The notes: a model not told the origin generated them from the letters alone. Positions 28,308 to 35,350 are shown, counted from the first letter of the stretch. The stretch: 38,612 nt of DNA from Sphingobacteriales bacterium (GCA_021297855.1 JAJTHM010000077.1:1-38612), one strand, 5' to 3'. Numbers and translations are program-made.

Positions 28308-28689
28308 GTATGAGTTCTTAAATAGGATAGGCTTGTTTTGCAGTTTTCTTATAATATTTCTTTTCTCCTCCTGCGTGCGCGATCTCACCTGTGATTGTTA
28401 TAAGAAAAAAGGAGCACGCGTGCTAGTCGCTATAATTACAAATAGTCATCAGCATAGCTATATTGCAGAAAAGAGGCGCTACTACCCTAGTCTAGACTAT
28501 GACAAAGACACTGGATATAAGGCTATAGTGCGAGAGATGAAAATAAAATTCGATAGTATACATAAAAATAATCAAACCACTGTATTTATTGGCGTTCAGG
28601 ATTCTTTTGTATTAGATACTATACGCATTAAAGGTTTTGAATTGGACAAATACAGAAGGGCTGGTTATACTTACAAATGCTGGGAGTAG
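28300..28689 (+). CDS. Small lipoprotein, end of surface cassette
   Basis: A 129-residue predicted lipoprotein. The frame is open further upstream, from an ATG at 28261, but that would overlap the previous gene by 47 bases. Starting at the GTG at 28300 gives a basic start and a lipobox (MIRYEFLNRIGLFCSFL, then FLFSSC) and overlaps the previous stop by eight bases; a TTG at 28333 is another option. The mature part (VRDLTCDCYKKKG then a C-terminal KCWE) has few cysteines and is not obviously related to the two lipoproteins upstream. It is the last gene of the cassette. Unknown function. Confidence 0.6.
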   Translation: MIRYEFLNRIGLFCSFLIIFLFSSCVRDLTCDCYKKKGARVLVAIITNSHQHSYIAEKRRYYPSLDYDKDTGYKAIVREMKIKFDSIHKNNQTTVFIGVQDSFVLDTIRIKGFELDKYRRAGYTYKCWE

Positions 28690-28815
28690 CCAATGGATTC
28701 ATTTTTATATAAATTATGCTATTAGAAGCAACTTTGTTGTGAACATTTGATGATCTGTTCTCATGTGAAAACGGCTAAATTTTCCATTATTTGAGCTAGA
28801 TTTTGTTTCAATCCC

Positions 28816-28881
28816 GTACGTACGGGATTGAATTACAAGATCTTATTCGTTTACGCATTTCTAATGCGCATCTGGGTTAAA
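28816..28881 (+). repeat. Dispersed intergenic repeat, copy A
   Basis: Begins GTACGTACGGGATTG and ends TGGGTTAAA, with a CGCATT/AATGCG stem (28854-28868) between. Upstream the first palindrome is complete (22 bp, 28809-28830). A second copy lies at 33362-33429. It occupies the 268-base gap between the surface cassette and the dihydroorotase-like gene, in which no gene was found. Confidence 0.65.
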
Positions 28882-28945
28882 TGCTAGTTTAGATTGATTT
28901 ATCTCTTATTTTGATAAATATTCATCACTTTTCTCCTGATTACCC

Positions 28946-28953
28946 TAACTTTG
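28946..28953 (+). promoter_or_regulatory. -7 box of the dihydroorotase-like gene (TAACTTTG)
   Basis: TAACTTTG matches TAnnTTTG only eight bases before the ATG at 28961, so transcription should begin at or within a base or two of the start codon: a likely leaderless message. Confidence 0.5.
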
Positions 28954-28960
28954 CTCTTTG

Positions 28961-30229
28961 ATGAAATGTATTATCAAAAACGTCTTAATACTAGACACCC
29001 GCTCACCCTTCTATAAGAAAAAGATAGATATCGAGGTCGATAAAGGGAAAATAGTCCGAGTGGATAAAAATTTAGCTCCAGACAAGAGTCATCGCATAGT
29101 AGAAGGAAAGGAATTAATACTTTCTACAGCCTTCATAGATATAAATGCCAGCTCCGGTGAACCGTTTCGACTAGAGGCAGAGACATTGGATAGTTTCATA
29201 GATACAGCAGGTCGTGGTGGATTTGGCTATGTTTGCCATATGCCTGGACAGGGAAAATATGCCCAGAGCAAGTCTGATATCGCCTTTTTGAAATCAAAAA
29301 ATCACACAAGTATTTGCCAAGTTTTCCCCATAGGAAATCTGACCAAGAATGATAATGAAAGTGTCATTTCAGCTATGATGGATATGAAGCAGGCAGGAGC
29401 GGTTGCATTTTCTGATGGCAATGAGTTGACACTAAGCCTGGGGGTTTTGAAAAATGCTATGCTATACAGTCAGGGATTTGGAGGCAAATTGATGCTTAGC
29501 CCAGATAAAAAAGGGCTCTCAAAGAAAGGTCAAGTCAATCAAGGAATTATGTCACTGATGCTCGGTTATAAGGGGATACCCAAAGAAGCTGAGTTTATGG
29601 CTGTAGCCGAAATTATTCAACTGGCCCAGTACACGAATACAGAGATTCTATTTTTGAATATCACTACCCCGGAGAGTTTAAAACTTATAGGTGCGGCGAA
29701 CAAAGAGAAAAAACAATTTTATACCAGTATAAGTAGTCTCCATTTAGCATTCAATGAAGCTGTCCTGAATGAATATGATACGAACTATAAACTCACACCT
29801 CCTTTGCGCTCGGCAAAAGATCAGAAAACCATGATCAAAGCCGCTTTAGATGGGAAAATAGACATAGTATATTCACAGCATACACCATGCACTCCGGAAG
29901 AAAAAGTTCTAGAATTTGATCTAGCATCGCATGGGGTGATAAATCTTCAAACAAGTGTCTTGGCCTGTATTGAAGCCTTGGGCAAAGATAATATAGAGTC
30001 CTGTATTAATCTTATGTCCACCAAGCCTGCTGAATATTTAGGTATAGAGATGCCCGTGTTTGAAGTTGGAACCATCGGGTCATTTACCATCTTAGATTTA
30101 AATTCTAGTTTCGAATTCAATGCTAAAATTAACGCATCGAAAAGCATCAATGCCCCATTTTTGGGAAAGAAATTTTCTTCTAAAGTGGTAGGACTTATTT
30201 CTAATGGCAAACAACAATTTTACAACTAA
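28961..30229 (+). CDS. Dihydroorotase-like protein lacking the metal site (PyrC pseudoenzyme)
   Basis: A 422-residue amidohydrolase-fold protein. The ATG at 28961 is preferred to the TTG at 28958. It has the dihydroorotase layout (GRGGFGYVCHMPG at the usual place; C-terminal NLMSTKPAEYLGIE), but the metal-binding residues are gone: the HxH of the active enzyme (FIDMHVHLREPG) reads FIDINASSGEPF, and the later His/Asp positions are NITTPES and SQHTP. Such inactive homologues support aspartate carbamoyltransferase in some bacteria, so a structural role in pyrimidine synthesis is likely, with the active enzyme encoded elsewhere. Downstream neighbours are the DUF4199-like and GT2 genes. Confidence 0.86.
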   Translation: MKCIIKNVLILDTRSPFYKKKIDIEVDKGKIVRVDKNLAPDKSHRIVEGKELILSTAFIDINASSGEPFRLEAETLDSFIDTAGRGGFGYVCHMPGQGKYAQSKSDIAFLKSKNHTSICQVFPIGNLTKNDNESVISAMMDMKQAGAVAFSDGNELTLSLGVLKNAMLYSQGFGGKLMLSPDKKGLSKKGQVNQGIMSLMLGYKGIPKEAEFMAVAEIIQLAQYTNTEILFLNITTPESLKLIGAANKEKKQFYTSISSLHLAFNEAVLNEYDTNYKLTPPLRSAKDQKTMIKAALDGKIDIVYSQHTPCTPEEKVLEFDLASHGVINLQTSVLACIEALGKDNIESCINLMSTKPAEYLGIEMPVFEVGTIGSFTILDLNSSFEFNAKINASKSINAPFLGKKFSSKVVGLISNGKQQFYN

Positions 30230-30353
30230 TAACTAATAATTCTTATCTAATATCTAACTACCCCTTTCCTAATACATAATACCTTGTACCCAATTCTAAA
30301 ATTTAATATCTCCTATCTCACATCTATAATCTAACATCTCAAATCTACCACCT
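30230..30353 (+). repeat. Low-complexity intergenic stretch
   Basis: Degenerate repeats of the type CTAAT, TAATATCT and CATCTATAAT fill the gap before the small membrane protein. No gene or strong hairpin is seen. CACCTTTG at its end is a weak -7 match. Confidence 0.4.
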
Positions 30354-30758
30354 TTGAAACCATCCCTCATTGTCGGACTAGTATTCGGCCTAGTCACTTT
30401 CGGCATCAATGCACTTCTTGTTCTGCCTTTGCCGGAAAAAACTCCTGGGTTTATTCTTATTTCTGGCTTATTATTTTTTAATACCATGTTTTCCGTTTTA
30501 TTCACCAAACGAGCAAACGGATATGTTCTAACTTGGGCAGAAGGATTTAAGGCTGCAATTCAAAGTGGGATTCTGCAGGGCATATTTTATTATATTTCAG
30601 TATTAATGATACAATTTTTCATTCGACCGGGCTTTTTCCCTGAACTCAATAGTTGGAAGCATTATTTATTGTATTTTAATATCTATATCATCGCCTTTTC
30701 CATTTTTAGCGCTATCTTTGGGTTTATAACCAGTAGTTTATTTCACAATAAAAAGTAA
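30354..30758 (+). CDS. DUF4199-like small membrane protein
   Basis: A 134-residue membrane protein with four hydrophobic helices (about 4-23, 30-50, 70-90, 103-127) and the conserved-looking WAEGFKAAIQSGILQGIFYY in the third. It starts at a TTG (30354), because no ATG exists upstream or within the first helix, and ends by overlapping the glycosyltransferase start (TAATG). This gene-pair order (four-helix protein then GT2) is common in Bacteroidota. Its function is unknown. Confidence 0.75.
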   Translation: MKPSLIVGLVFGLVTFGINALLVLPLPEKTPGFILISGLLFFNTMFSVLFTKRANGYVLTWAEGFKAAIQSGILQGIFYYISVLMIQFFIRPGFFPELNSWKHYLLYFNIYIIAFSIFSAIFGFITSSLFHNKK

Positions 30759-31705
30759 TGGAATTATCTATAATAATACCTCTATATAATGAGGAAGAGA
30801 GTTTGCCAGAATTAATTTCATGGATAAAGTCCGCAGTAGATAAAATGAATATAAACTACGAAGCCATATTGGTAGATGACGGAAGCAAAGATAAATCGTG
30901 GGAGGTTATTGAAAAATTATCTGGGGAATACAATTTCGTCCGCGGCATTAAATTTCAGAGAAATTATGGAAAAAGCGCGGCACTGCATGAAGGGTTTGAA
31001 GCAGCTCAAGGCAACGTAGTTATTACTATGGATGCGGATCTACAAGATAGCCCAGATGAAATACCGGATCTCTATCAAATGATTGTAGAGGAGAACTTGG
31101 ATTTAGTGAGTGGCTGGAAACAAAAAAGACATGATCCACTTTCCAAAACAATTCCAACTAAATTATATAATTGGGCGGCAAGAAAAATGAGTGGAGTCTA
31201 TCTTCATGATTTCAATTGTGGGTTGAAAGCATATAATAGTAAGGTCATAAAATCTATTGAGGTATACGGAGAGATGCATCGCTATATTCCTATTATGGCT
31301 AAGCGTGCAGGATATGTCAAGATCAAAGAAAAGGTCGTGCAGCATCAGGCGAGAAAGTACGGAGTTACTAAGTTTGGCTTAGAGCGTTTTGTCTTTGGCT
31401 TTTTAGATTTAATGTCTATTACATTTGTATCTAGATTTTCTAAAAGTCCAATGCATTTCTTCGGAACCATGGGTGTACTTATGTTTTTTGTTGGAATTTT
31501 GATGGCTGGGTATTTGGGATTTGAAAAATACTGTGCATTAGCAAATGGAGTTATTGCGCCTCTAGTGACCAATAGTCCTTTCTTTTATTTTGCCTTGACT
31601 TTGATGGTTATAGGTTCACAAATGTTTCTAGCCGGTTTCCTCGGTGAGTTGATTTCGCGTTCGTCCGCAGATAGAAATCACTATTTGATTGAAAAAAGAG
31701 TTTGA
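30758..31705 (+). CDS. Polyprenol-type GT2 glycosyltransferase with two C-terminal membrane helices
   Basis: A 315-residue family 2 glycosyltransferase of the ArnC/DPM1-like type. The N-terminal catalytic domain has IIIPLYNEEESLP, VDDGSKDKS and the metal-binding ITMDADLQDSPDE; KYGVTKFGLERF near residue 205 and two membrane helices (about 230-255 and 270-295) follow. Such enzymes transfer a sugar from a nucleotide donor to undecaprenyl phosphate at the inner membrane. The start overlaps the preceding stop by one base, showing tight coupling with the small membrane protein. Confidence 0.9.
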   Translation: MELSIIIPLYNEEESLPELISWIKSAVDKMNINYEAILVDDGSKDKSWEVIEKLSGEYNFVRGIKFQRNYGKSAALHEGFEAAQGNVVITMDADLQDSPDEIPDLYQMIVEENLDLVSGWKQKRHDPLSKTIPTKLYNWAARKMSGVYLHDFNCGLKAYNSKVIKSIEVYGEMHRYIPIMAKRAGYVKIKEKVVQHQARKYGVTKFGLERFVFGFLDLMSITFVSRFSKSPMHFFGTMGVLMFFVGILMAGYLGFEKYCALANGVIAPLVTNSPFFYFALTLMVIGSQMFLAGFLGELISRSSADRNHYLIEKRV

Positions 31706-31706
31706 T

Positions 31707-32366
31707 ATGAGCGCACTAAAAGGTGTTCAATGTCTCGTGACAGCAGGACCAACTTATGAAGCCATTGACCCAGTTCGGTATATAGGAAACAGATCGAGCG
31801 GTAAAATGGGCATAGCGATAGCCGAAGAACTGAGTCATAGAGGCGCTCAAGTCACCTTAATTCTTGGCCCTTCATCTATTTCTGTGCCAGAAAGTATCGG
31901 TAAAATTATTCGAGTGGAGTCTTCAGATGAAATGTATCAAGCCGCTGTCAAGGTATGGAGCGGTTGTCAGTTGGGAGTATTTGCAGCAGCTGTAGCAGAT
32001 TATAAGCCCAAAGAAGTAGCCAATCAAAAAATTAAGAAATTGGGTGATACAATATCCATAGAGCTCGTGAAGACTTCAGATATTCTTCAATTCATAGGTA
32101 AGTCAAAAGGGGCCGATCAAATACTGGTTGGCTTTGCTTTGGAAACGCAAAACGAACTAGAAAATGCAAAACAAAAAATAGCTAAGAAAAACCTTGATAT
32201 GATTGTGTTAAATTCTCTCAACGACAAAGGAGCGGGCTTCCAATATGATACCAATCGAATAACACTCATAGATAGTGAAAATAAAATCACTAAATTTGAG
32301 TTAAAGACGAAACGAGAAGTTGCTATCGATATAGTGAATAGTATTGAATCAAAATATTTTAGTTAG
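31707..32366 (+). CDS. coaB: Phosphopantothenate-cysteine ligase, stand-alone CoaB
   Basis: A 219-residue enzyme joining cysteine to 4'-phosphopantothenate in coenzyme A synthesis. CoaB landmarks are LVTAGPTYEAIDPVRYIGN, RSSGKMGIAIA, FAAAVADYKPKE and FALETQNE. In most bacteria, including this phylum, CoaB is the C-terminal half of a fused CoaBC of about 400 residues. Here the N-terminal decarboxylase half is absent, since the gene starts two bases after the glycosyltransferase stop. The ATG at 31707 is preferred to an upstream TTG at 31689. PorD follows without a gap, as it does after fused coaBC in relatives. Confidence 0.9.
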   Translation: MSALKGVQCLVTAGPTYEAIDPVRYIGNRSSGKMGIAIAEELSHRGAQVTLILGPSSISVPESIGKIIRVESSDEMYQAAVKVWSGCQLGVFAAAVADYKPKEVANQKIKKLGDTISIELVKTSDILQFIGKSKGADQILVGFALETQNELENAKQKIAKKNLDMIVLNSLNDKGAGFQYDTNRITLIDSENKITKFELKTKREVAIDIVNSIESKYFS

Positions 32367-33287
32367 ATGCGAATAATACTCTTTCTTTTTTCTTTATTGT
32401 CCTTGTTAGCAGGCCAAGCCCAAGAGCTAAATTGCAGAGTTCAGGTCATCTTAAATGCAAATACCACTTCGATTAATAAAGCGGTTTTTACCAATATGGA
32501 AAAAAGCATTTCGGAGTTTATGAACCTGCGAAAATGGACAGATGAAAACTATGCGCCCCACCAGAAAATCAACTGTTATTTAACGATAAACATAACAGAT
32601 GCTGGCAAGGAGAATGCCTACACCGCTGAGTTTACGATTCAATCAGAGCGTCCGGTTTTTAATAGTACTTATACCTCTCCACTATTGCGCCATAAGGATC
32701 CGGGAATTCCTTTTGAGTATATTGAAAATCAACCCATCGACTATGCTGATAACAATTTTATAAGCAATCTTTCTGCTACCTTAGCTTTTTACGCCTACTA
32801 TATCATAGCTTCTGAAAATGAAACGTTCTCTGCAAAGGGTGGACAATCGCTACTAGAAAAATGTAATAATATCTGCAATATGGTACCTGCCAATCTAAAT
32901 GTTGCAGGAAGCCCAGCGAAGGGCTGGCAAGCCAGTCAGGCCATGGATATATCAGGTCAACAAACCCGTGTGGGCATCATTTTGGCTATGATTGGAAATT
33001 CCAATGATAAGTTTCGCAATGCGGTATTTAAATACCACATAGACGGAATAGACCTTTTGGAAAGCAATTCAAAACAGGCGCTGGATAATATAGAAATGAG
33101 TATTAAGGAAATCTACGATATCCCCTCAAAACATTATATACACAAGCACTTCATCTTGACCAAGGCCGATGAGTTGGCCAATCTTTTCGCCAAAGAGTCG
33201 GTCATTCGACGCAAAAAAATAGTCGAAATGGTCTCTGGTATTGAACCCAATATCAGTGGAAAAATCAATCAGGGGTTAGGTTTGTAG
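32367..33287 (+). CDS. porD: PorD-like (DUF4835) type IX secretion component
   Basis: A 306-residue exported protein with a signal peptide (LFLFSLLSLLAGQAQ), followed by the family's ELNCRVQVILNANTTSINKA start and the central NQPIDYADNNFISNLSATLAFYAYYI. DUF4835 proteins are now named PorD-family T9SS components. It begins directly after the CoaB stop; in many Bacteroidota the order is coaBC, this gene, recN, but no recN is found here. The organism's T9SS use is supported by the sorting domains at 22120 and 36102. Confidence 0.85.
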   Translation: MRIILFLFSLLSLLAGQAQELNCRVQVILNANTTSINKAVFTNMEKSISEFMNLRKWTDENYAPHQKINCYLTINITDAGKENAYTAEFTIQSERPVFNSTYTSPLLRHKDPGIPFEYIENQPIDYADNNFISNLSATLAFYAYYIIASENETFSAKGGQSLLEKCNNICNMVPANLNVAGSPAKGWQASQAMDISGQQTRVGIILAMIGNSNDKFRNAVFKYHIDGIDLLESNSKQALDNIEMSIKEIYDIPSKHYIHKHFILTKADELANLFAKESVIRRKKIVEMVSGIEPNISGKINQGLGL

Positions 33288-33361
33288 ATCGTTTAATACT
33301 CGCCAGTCCTGAAAGCTATATATTCCGTTTAGTAATTTGATCAAACTAATTTTATACTTGT

Positions 33362-33429
33362 GTACGTACGGGATTGAAATTCAATTTCTTGTTCGATCAC
33401 GCATTTTTTAATGCGTAATGTGGGTTAAA
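33362..33429 (+). repeat. Dispersed intergenic repeat, copy B
   Basis: Same start (GTACGTACGGGATTG) and end (TGGGTTAAA) as copy A at 28816-28881, with a 7-bp stem ACGCATT/AATGCGT (33399-33416). The rest differs by scattered changes and a few indels. Confidence 0.65.
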
Positions 33430-33609
33430 CAGACGAATAATACCAATAGCGGTTTTAAAATGGTCCAACCCATTTTAAAACCTTGCTATGGTAAATGCCG
33501 TAGCTGTATTTGTTTAGTGCAATGAGCCATGCGACATTGGACTATTACTAATACGCTTACGGTATAATAACATAGATGCAGGATTTTATTGTTCTATAAA
33601 TTTCAATCC
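33371..33609. other. MITE-like structured stretch with 10-bp inverted ends
   Basis: GGATTGAAAT (33371-33380) and its reverse complement ATTTCAATCC (33600-33609) bound a gene-free stretch. Inside are a stem GGTTTTAAAATGG/CCATTTTAAAACC (33451-33463, 33470-33482), extended outward by near-matching CCAATAGC and GCTATGG, and a second, imperfect one, CCGTAGC/GCTTACGG (33498-33504, 33555-33562). No clear target-site duplication was seen, so a miniature transposon is only a guess. Confidence 0.4.
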
Positions 33610-33629
33610 AACGTTTACCTATGCATACT

Positions 33630-33637
33630 TATTTTTG
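33630..33637 (+). promoter_or_regulatory. -7 box before the 49-residue gene (TATTTTTG)
   Basis: TATTTTTG fits TAnnTTTG, 15 bases ahead of the ATG at 33652. Confidence 0.4.
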
Positions 33638-33651
33638 TATAAACAAATAAT

Positions 33652-33801
33652 ATGACCGCCGCTCATACCCTAAGAACAGAAATGTATAAGACCTACGCCA
33701 CCAAAGAAGATTTGTCTAATGCCAAATTAGACATTATAAATTGGATGGTAGGTATGTGGGTCGCCCAGATGGCAGCGATAGTATTTCTTATTATCAAATA
33801 A
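33652..33801 (+). CDS. Miniature coiled-coil membrane protein (49 residues), short paralogue of the next gene
   Basis: A 49-residue frame that is easily missed. It reads MTAAHTLRTEMYKTYATKED, then LSNAKLDIINWMVGMWVAQM and a final hydrophobic AAIVFLIIK. It lines up with the 90-residue protein at 33868: the same MTA start, the ATKED motif, then Trp-Met, a W-V-x-Q-M motif in a membrane helix and a terminal Lys. The coiled-coil part between start and ATKED is much shorter here, as if deleted. It has its own -7 box. It may be a functional short form or a decaying copy. Confidence 0.6.
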   Translation: MTAAHTLRTEMYKTYATKEDLSNAKLDIINWMVGMWVAQMAAIVFLIIK

Positions 33802-33844
33802 AAACTGTCTTCCCAAAAGTCCTAGAGTTTTTCTAAATATTATC

Positions 33845-33852
33845 TATCTTTG
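33845..33852 (+). promoter_or_regulatory. -7 box before the 90-residue gene (TATCTTTG)
   Basis: TATCTTTG fits TAnnTTTG, 16 bases before the ATG at 33868. It overlaps the end of a REP-like fragment (33809-33826 and beyond). Confidence 0.45.
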
Positions 33853-33867
33853 TAAAAATGGAAAATT

Positions 33868-34140
33868 ATGACGGCACAGCATACAATATCTATTTATGAA
33901 ATTCTATACCCAGTCATCAAATCCGAGGCTAAAACCAAGGAGCTAGTAGCTTCTATCGAAAAGGTAGTGGACCAGAAGTTCGATGATAATAAAAATTTAC
34001 TGGCTACAAAAGAAGATATAGCAAATCTGCGAACAGAAATGAAAGAAATGAAATCAGAAATGATTAAATGGATGTTCATTTTCTGGGTAGGGCAGATGGC
34101 AGTTACGTTTGGTTTTATCTTATTATTTCTTAAAAAATAA
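33868..34140 (+). CDS. DUF1640-like coiled-coil protein with C-terminal membrane helix
   Basis: A 90-residue protein: a helical N-terminus, a coiled coil through the ATKEDIANLRTEMKEMKSE segment, and a C-terminal membrane helix (about 67-88, WMFIFWVGQMAVTFGFILLF) ending in Lys-Lys. ATKED plus a C-terminal helix is typical of DUF1640-like proteins, whose job in bacteria is unknown. The related 49-residue gene lies just upstream on the same strand with its own promoter. Confidence 0.7.
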   Translation: MTAQHTISIYEILYPVIKSEAKTKELVASIEKVVDQKFDDNKNLLATKEDIANLRTEMKEMKSEMIKWMFIFWVGQMAVTFGFILLFLKK

Positions 34141-34221
34141 GCAAATCTTTTTCTACTTCTCGAAAGCCCCATCTTCCTAAAATTTTACTCCAAATTCAAT
34201 CCCATAGTTTCCACCAGGGCT

Positions 34222-34584
34222 TCATTGAAGTTTTGTTGAAAGTCGATTAAAGCTTCTTTTCCGCCTCCTGCGAAGCAAATATGAATGCCGTTTAAAATTA
34301 AAAATAGTATGAATAAAGAAGTCTAGGATAATATCGGTTTTGACTCTAGATTTAAATCTACTTGTATAGGCGTGATAGGATGTAAATGTCCAATCTAGTG
34401 GGTCATCTATGTATCCATGTTTGACAGGATTGAGGTGAATATAGGCTACAAGTTGCGTGAAATAAAATGGATCATCTACCAGTTTGCGTTTGAAGTTGGG
34501 CATAAACAAAGAACCCTTTCTGCCAGTTCGCTTATTAAGTGATTGGGTATAGGAGCTAAACAGCTTACCAAATTGACGAGACAT
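34222..34584 (-). pseudogene. REP-associated transposase, N-terminally truncated
   Basis: A 120-residue frame that matches only the second half of REP-associated (Y1/TnpA_REP) transposases: SRQFGKLFSSYTQSLNKRTG, KGSLFMPNFKRK and the core LVAYIHLNPVKHGYIDDPLD followed by WTFTSYHAY. The HxH metal site and the first strand-helix elements are missing, and the frame stops a short way upstream of the ATG at 34584. A REP-like hairpin (34585-34615) lies directly at the truncated end, which suggests loss by recombination or excision at the palindrome. The C-terminal tail is Arg-rich (LLRRRRKRS). Not expected to be active. Confidence 0.78.
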
Positions 34585-34615
34585 ACTTCCCGAAAGTCCT
34601 AGATTTTCGGGAAGT
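34585..34615. repeat. REP-like hairpin at the truncated transposase end
   Basis: ACTTCCCGAAA (34585-34595) pairs perfectly with TTTCGGGAAGT (34605-34615) across a GTCCTAGAT loop. The left arm plus loop recurs at 33809-33826 with one change (CTTCCC then A for G, AAAGTCCTAGA). Confidence 0.7.
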
Positions 34616-34620
34616 CTTAG

Positions 34621-34995
34621 CTAATCCCCCTTCTCCAATCGATCTATATATCTTCTCAGTATTTCTATTTCCTTGTCTTTGCTAGCTATGAGTTTTTCGT
34701 ACAGCACTTTAGATTCTGTGTCCATATTTGGAGTCAGGGCATTGCTGTTACCCGGATGATGGGCATGGGGATGATAGATCACGGCACTTTCTAGCTCTAA
34801 GATTTCACGCAGTTCTACCTCTAGGACATCAGAAATCTGAATTAAATGCAGCACCGTCAGCTTCGTCTCTCCAGTTTCGATTTTGGAATAGGCTTTCTGT
34901 GTTATACCCATGCGCTGACCTAGATAGGCTTGACTATACTGTTTTTTGCGTTCACGCCACTCTTTTATGTTATCCAAAATCTTTTTTACGGTCAT
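34621..34995 (-). CDS. XRE family regulator with C-terminal coiled coil
   Basis: A 124-residue regulator. Residues about 8-65 hold the helix-turn-helix (YSQAYLGQRMGITQKAYSKI, then the ETGETKLTVLHLIQISDVL segment), and the last 35 residues form a charged coiled coil (SKDKEIEILRRYIDRLEKGD), common in plasmid- and prophage-style XRE proteins of this phylum and probably for dimerisation. Between them is a His-rich linker (YHPHAHHPG). Its promoter region holds two direct repeats 23 bp apart. Its target is unknown; the plus-strand surface locus downstream (35478 on) is divergent from it. Confidence 0.85.
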   Translation of the reverse strand: MTVKKILDNIKEWRERKKQYSQAYLGQRMGITQKAYSKIETGETKLTVLHLIQISDVLEVELREILELESAVIYHPHAHHPGNSNALTPNMDTESKVLYEKLIASKDKEIEILRRYIDRLEKGD

Positions 34996-35033
34996 TTTTT
35001 ATATATTTATTTTATCATTTTTTTATATATTTA
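34992..35033. promoter_or_regulatory. Candidate XRE operator: direct repeats 23 bp apart
   Basis: TCATTTTTTATATATTTA (34992-35009) recurs at 35015-35033 with one more T. The first copy overlaps the XRE start codon. The 23-bp spacing equals that of the forward half-sites at the other XRE gene (22011 and 22034). Confidence 0.4.
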
Positions 35034-35143
35034 CATTTATTTTCTGCAAGGAAGTATAATACGTCTGACTTAGGCTGATACTTCGAGGAAGTGAAAAAGG
35101 GGGACTTTCTTAAAGTTTTTTTTTATAACTTGAACTAATTTTA

Positions 35144-35350
35144 GTACATCATACCTGGCTCTTATCCGTTTAAAAATTGTTTAGAAATCATGATTCACAC
35201 TAAAAGTACGTCTTTTGATCGTTCTACCTACCTACCTAGAGCCTATCATTTTTTATTTAGTACTTGCGGTATCGTTTGCAAATCTAAGAAAAAAATCTTT
35301 AACGACAATAAAAGTACTAAAAAAGTACCAAAAAAGTACTTCATAAGTAC
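35144..35350 (+). promoter_or_regulatory. GTAC motif array upstream of the surface locus
   Basis: GTAC occurs at 35144, 35206, 35260, 35314, 35325, 35336 and 35347. The last four are each 11 bp apart and sit in AAGTAC contexts; 35206, 35260 and 35314 are each 54 bp apart. The 482-base gap 34996-35477 holds this array, the XRE direct repeats and an AT-rich leader, and no other gene is credible. A regulator-binding array is inferred. Confidence 0.45.

Noticed and set aside
34728-35078. 116-residue open frame on the plus strand
   Set aside because: Antisense to the XRE gene and its promoter; composition is typical of a shadow frame.
35314-35350. GTAC repeats considered as a CRISPR array
   Set aside because: Units are 11 bp with only 6 or so conserved bases and no spacers; no cas genes are nearby.
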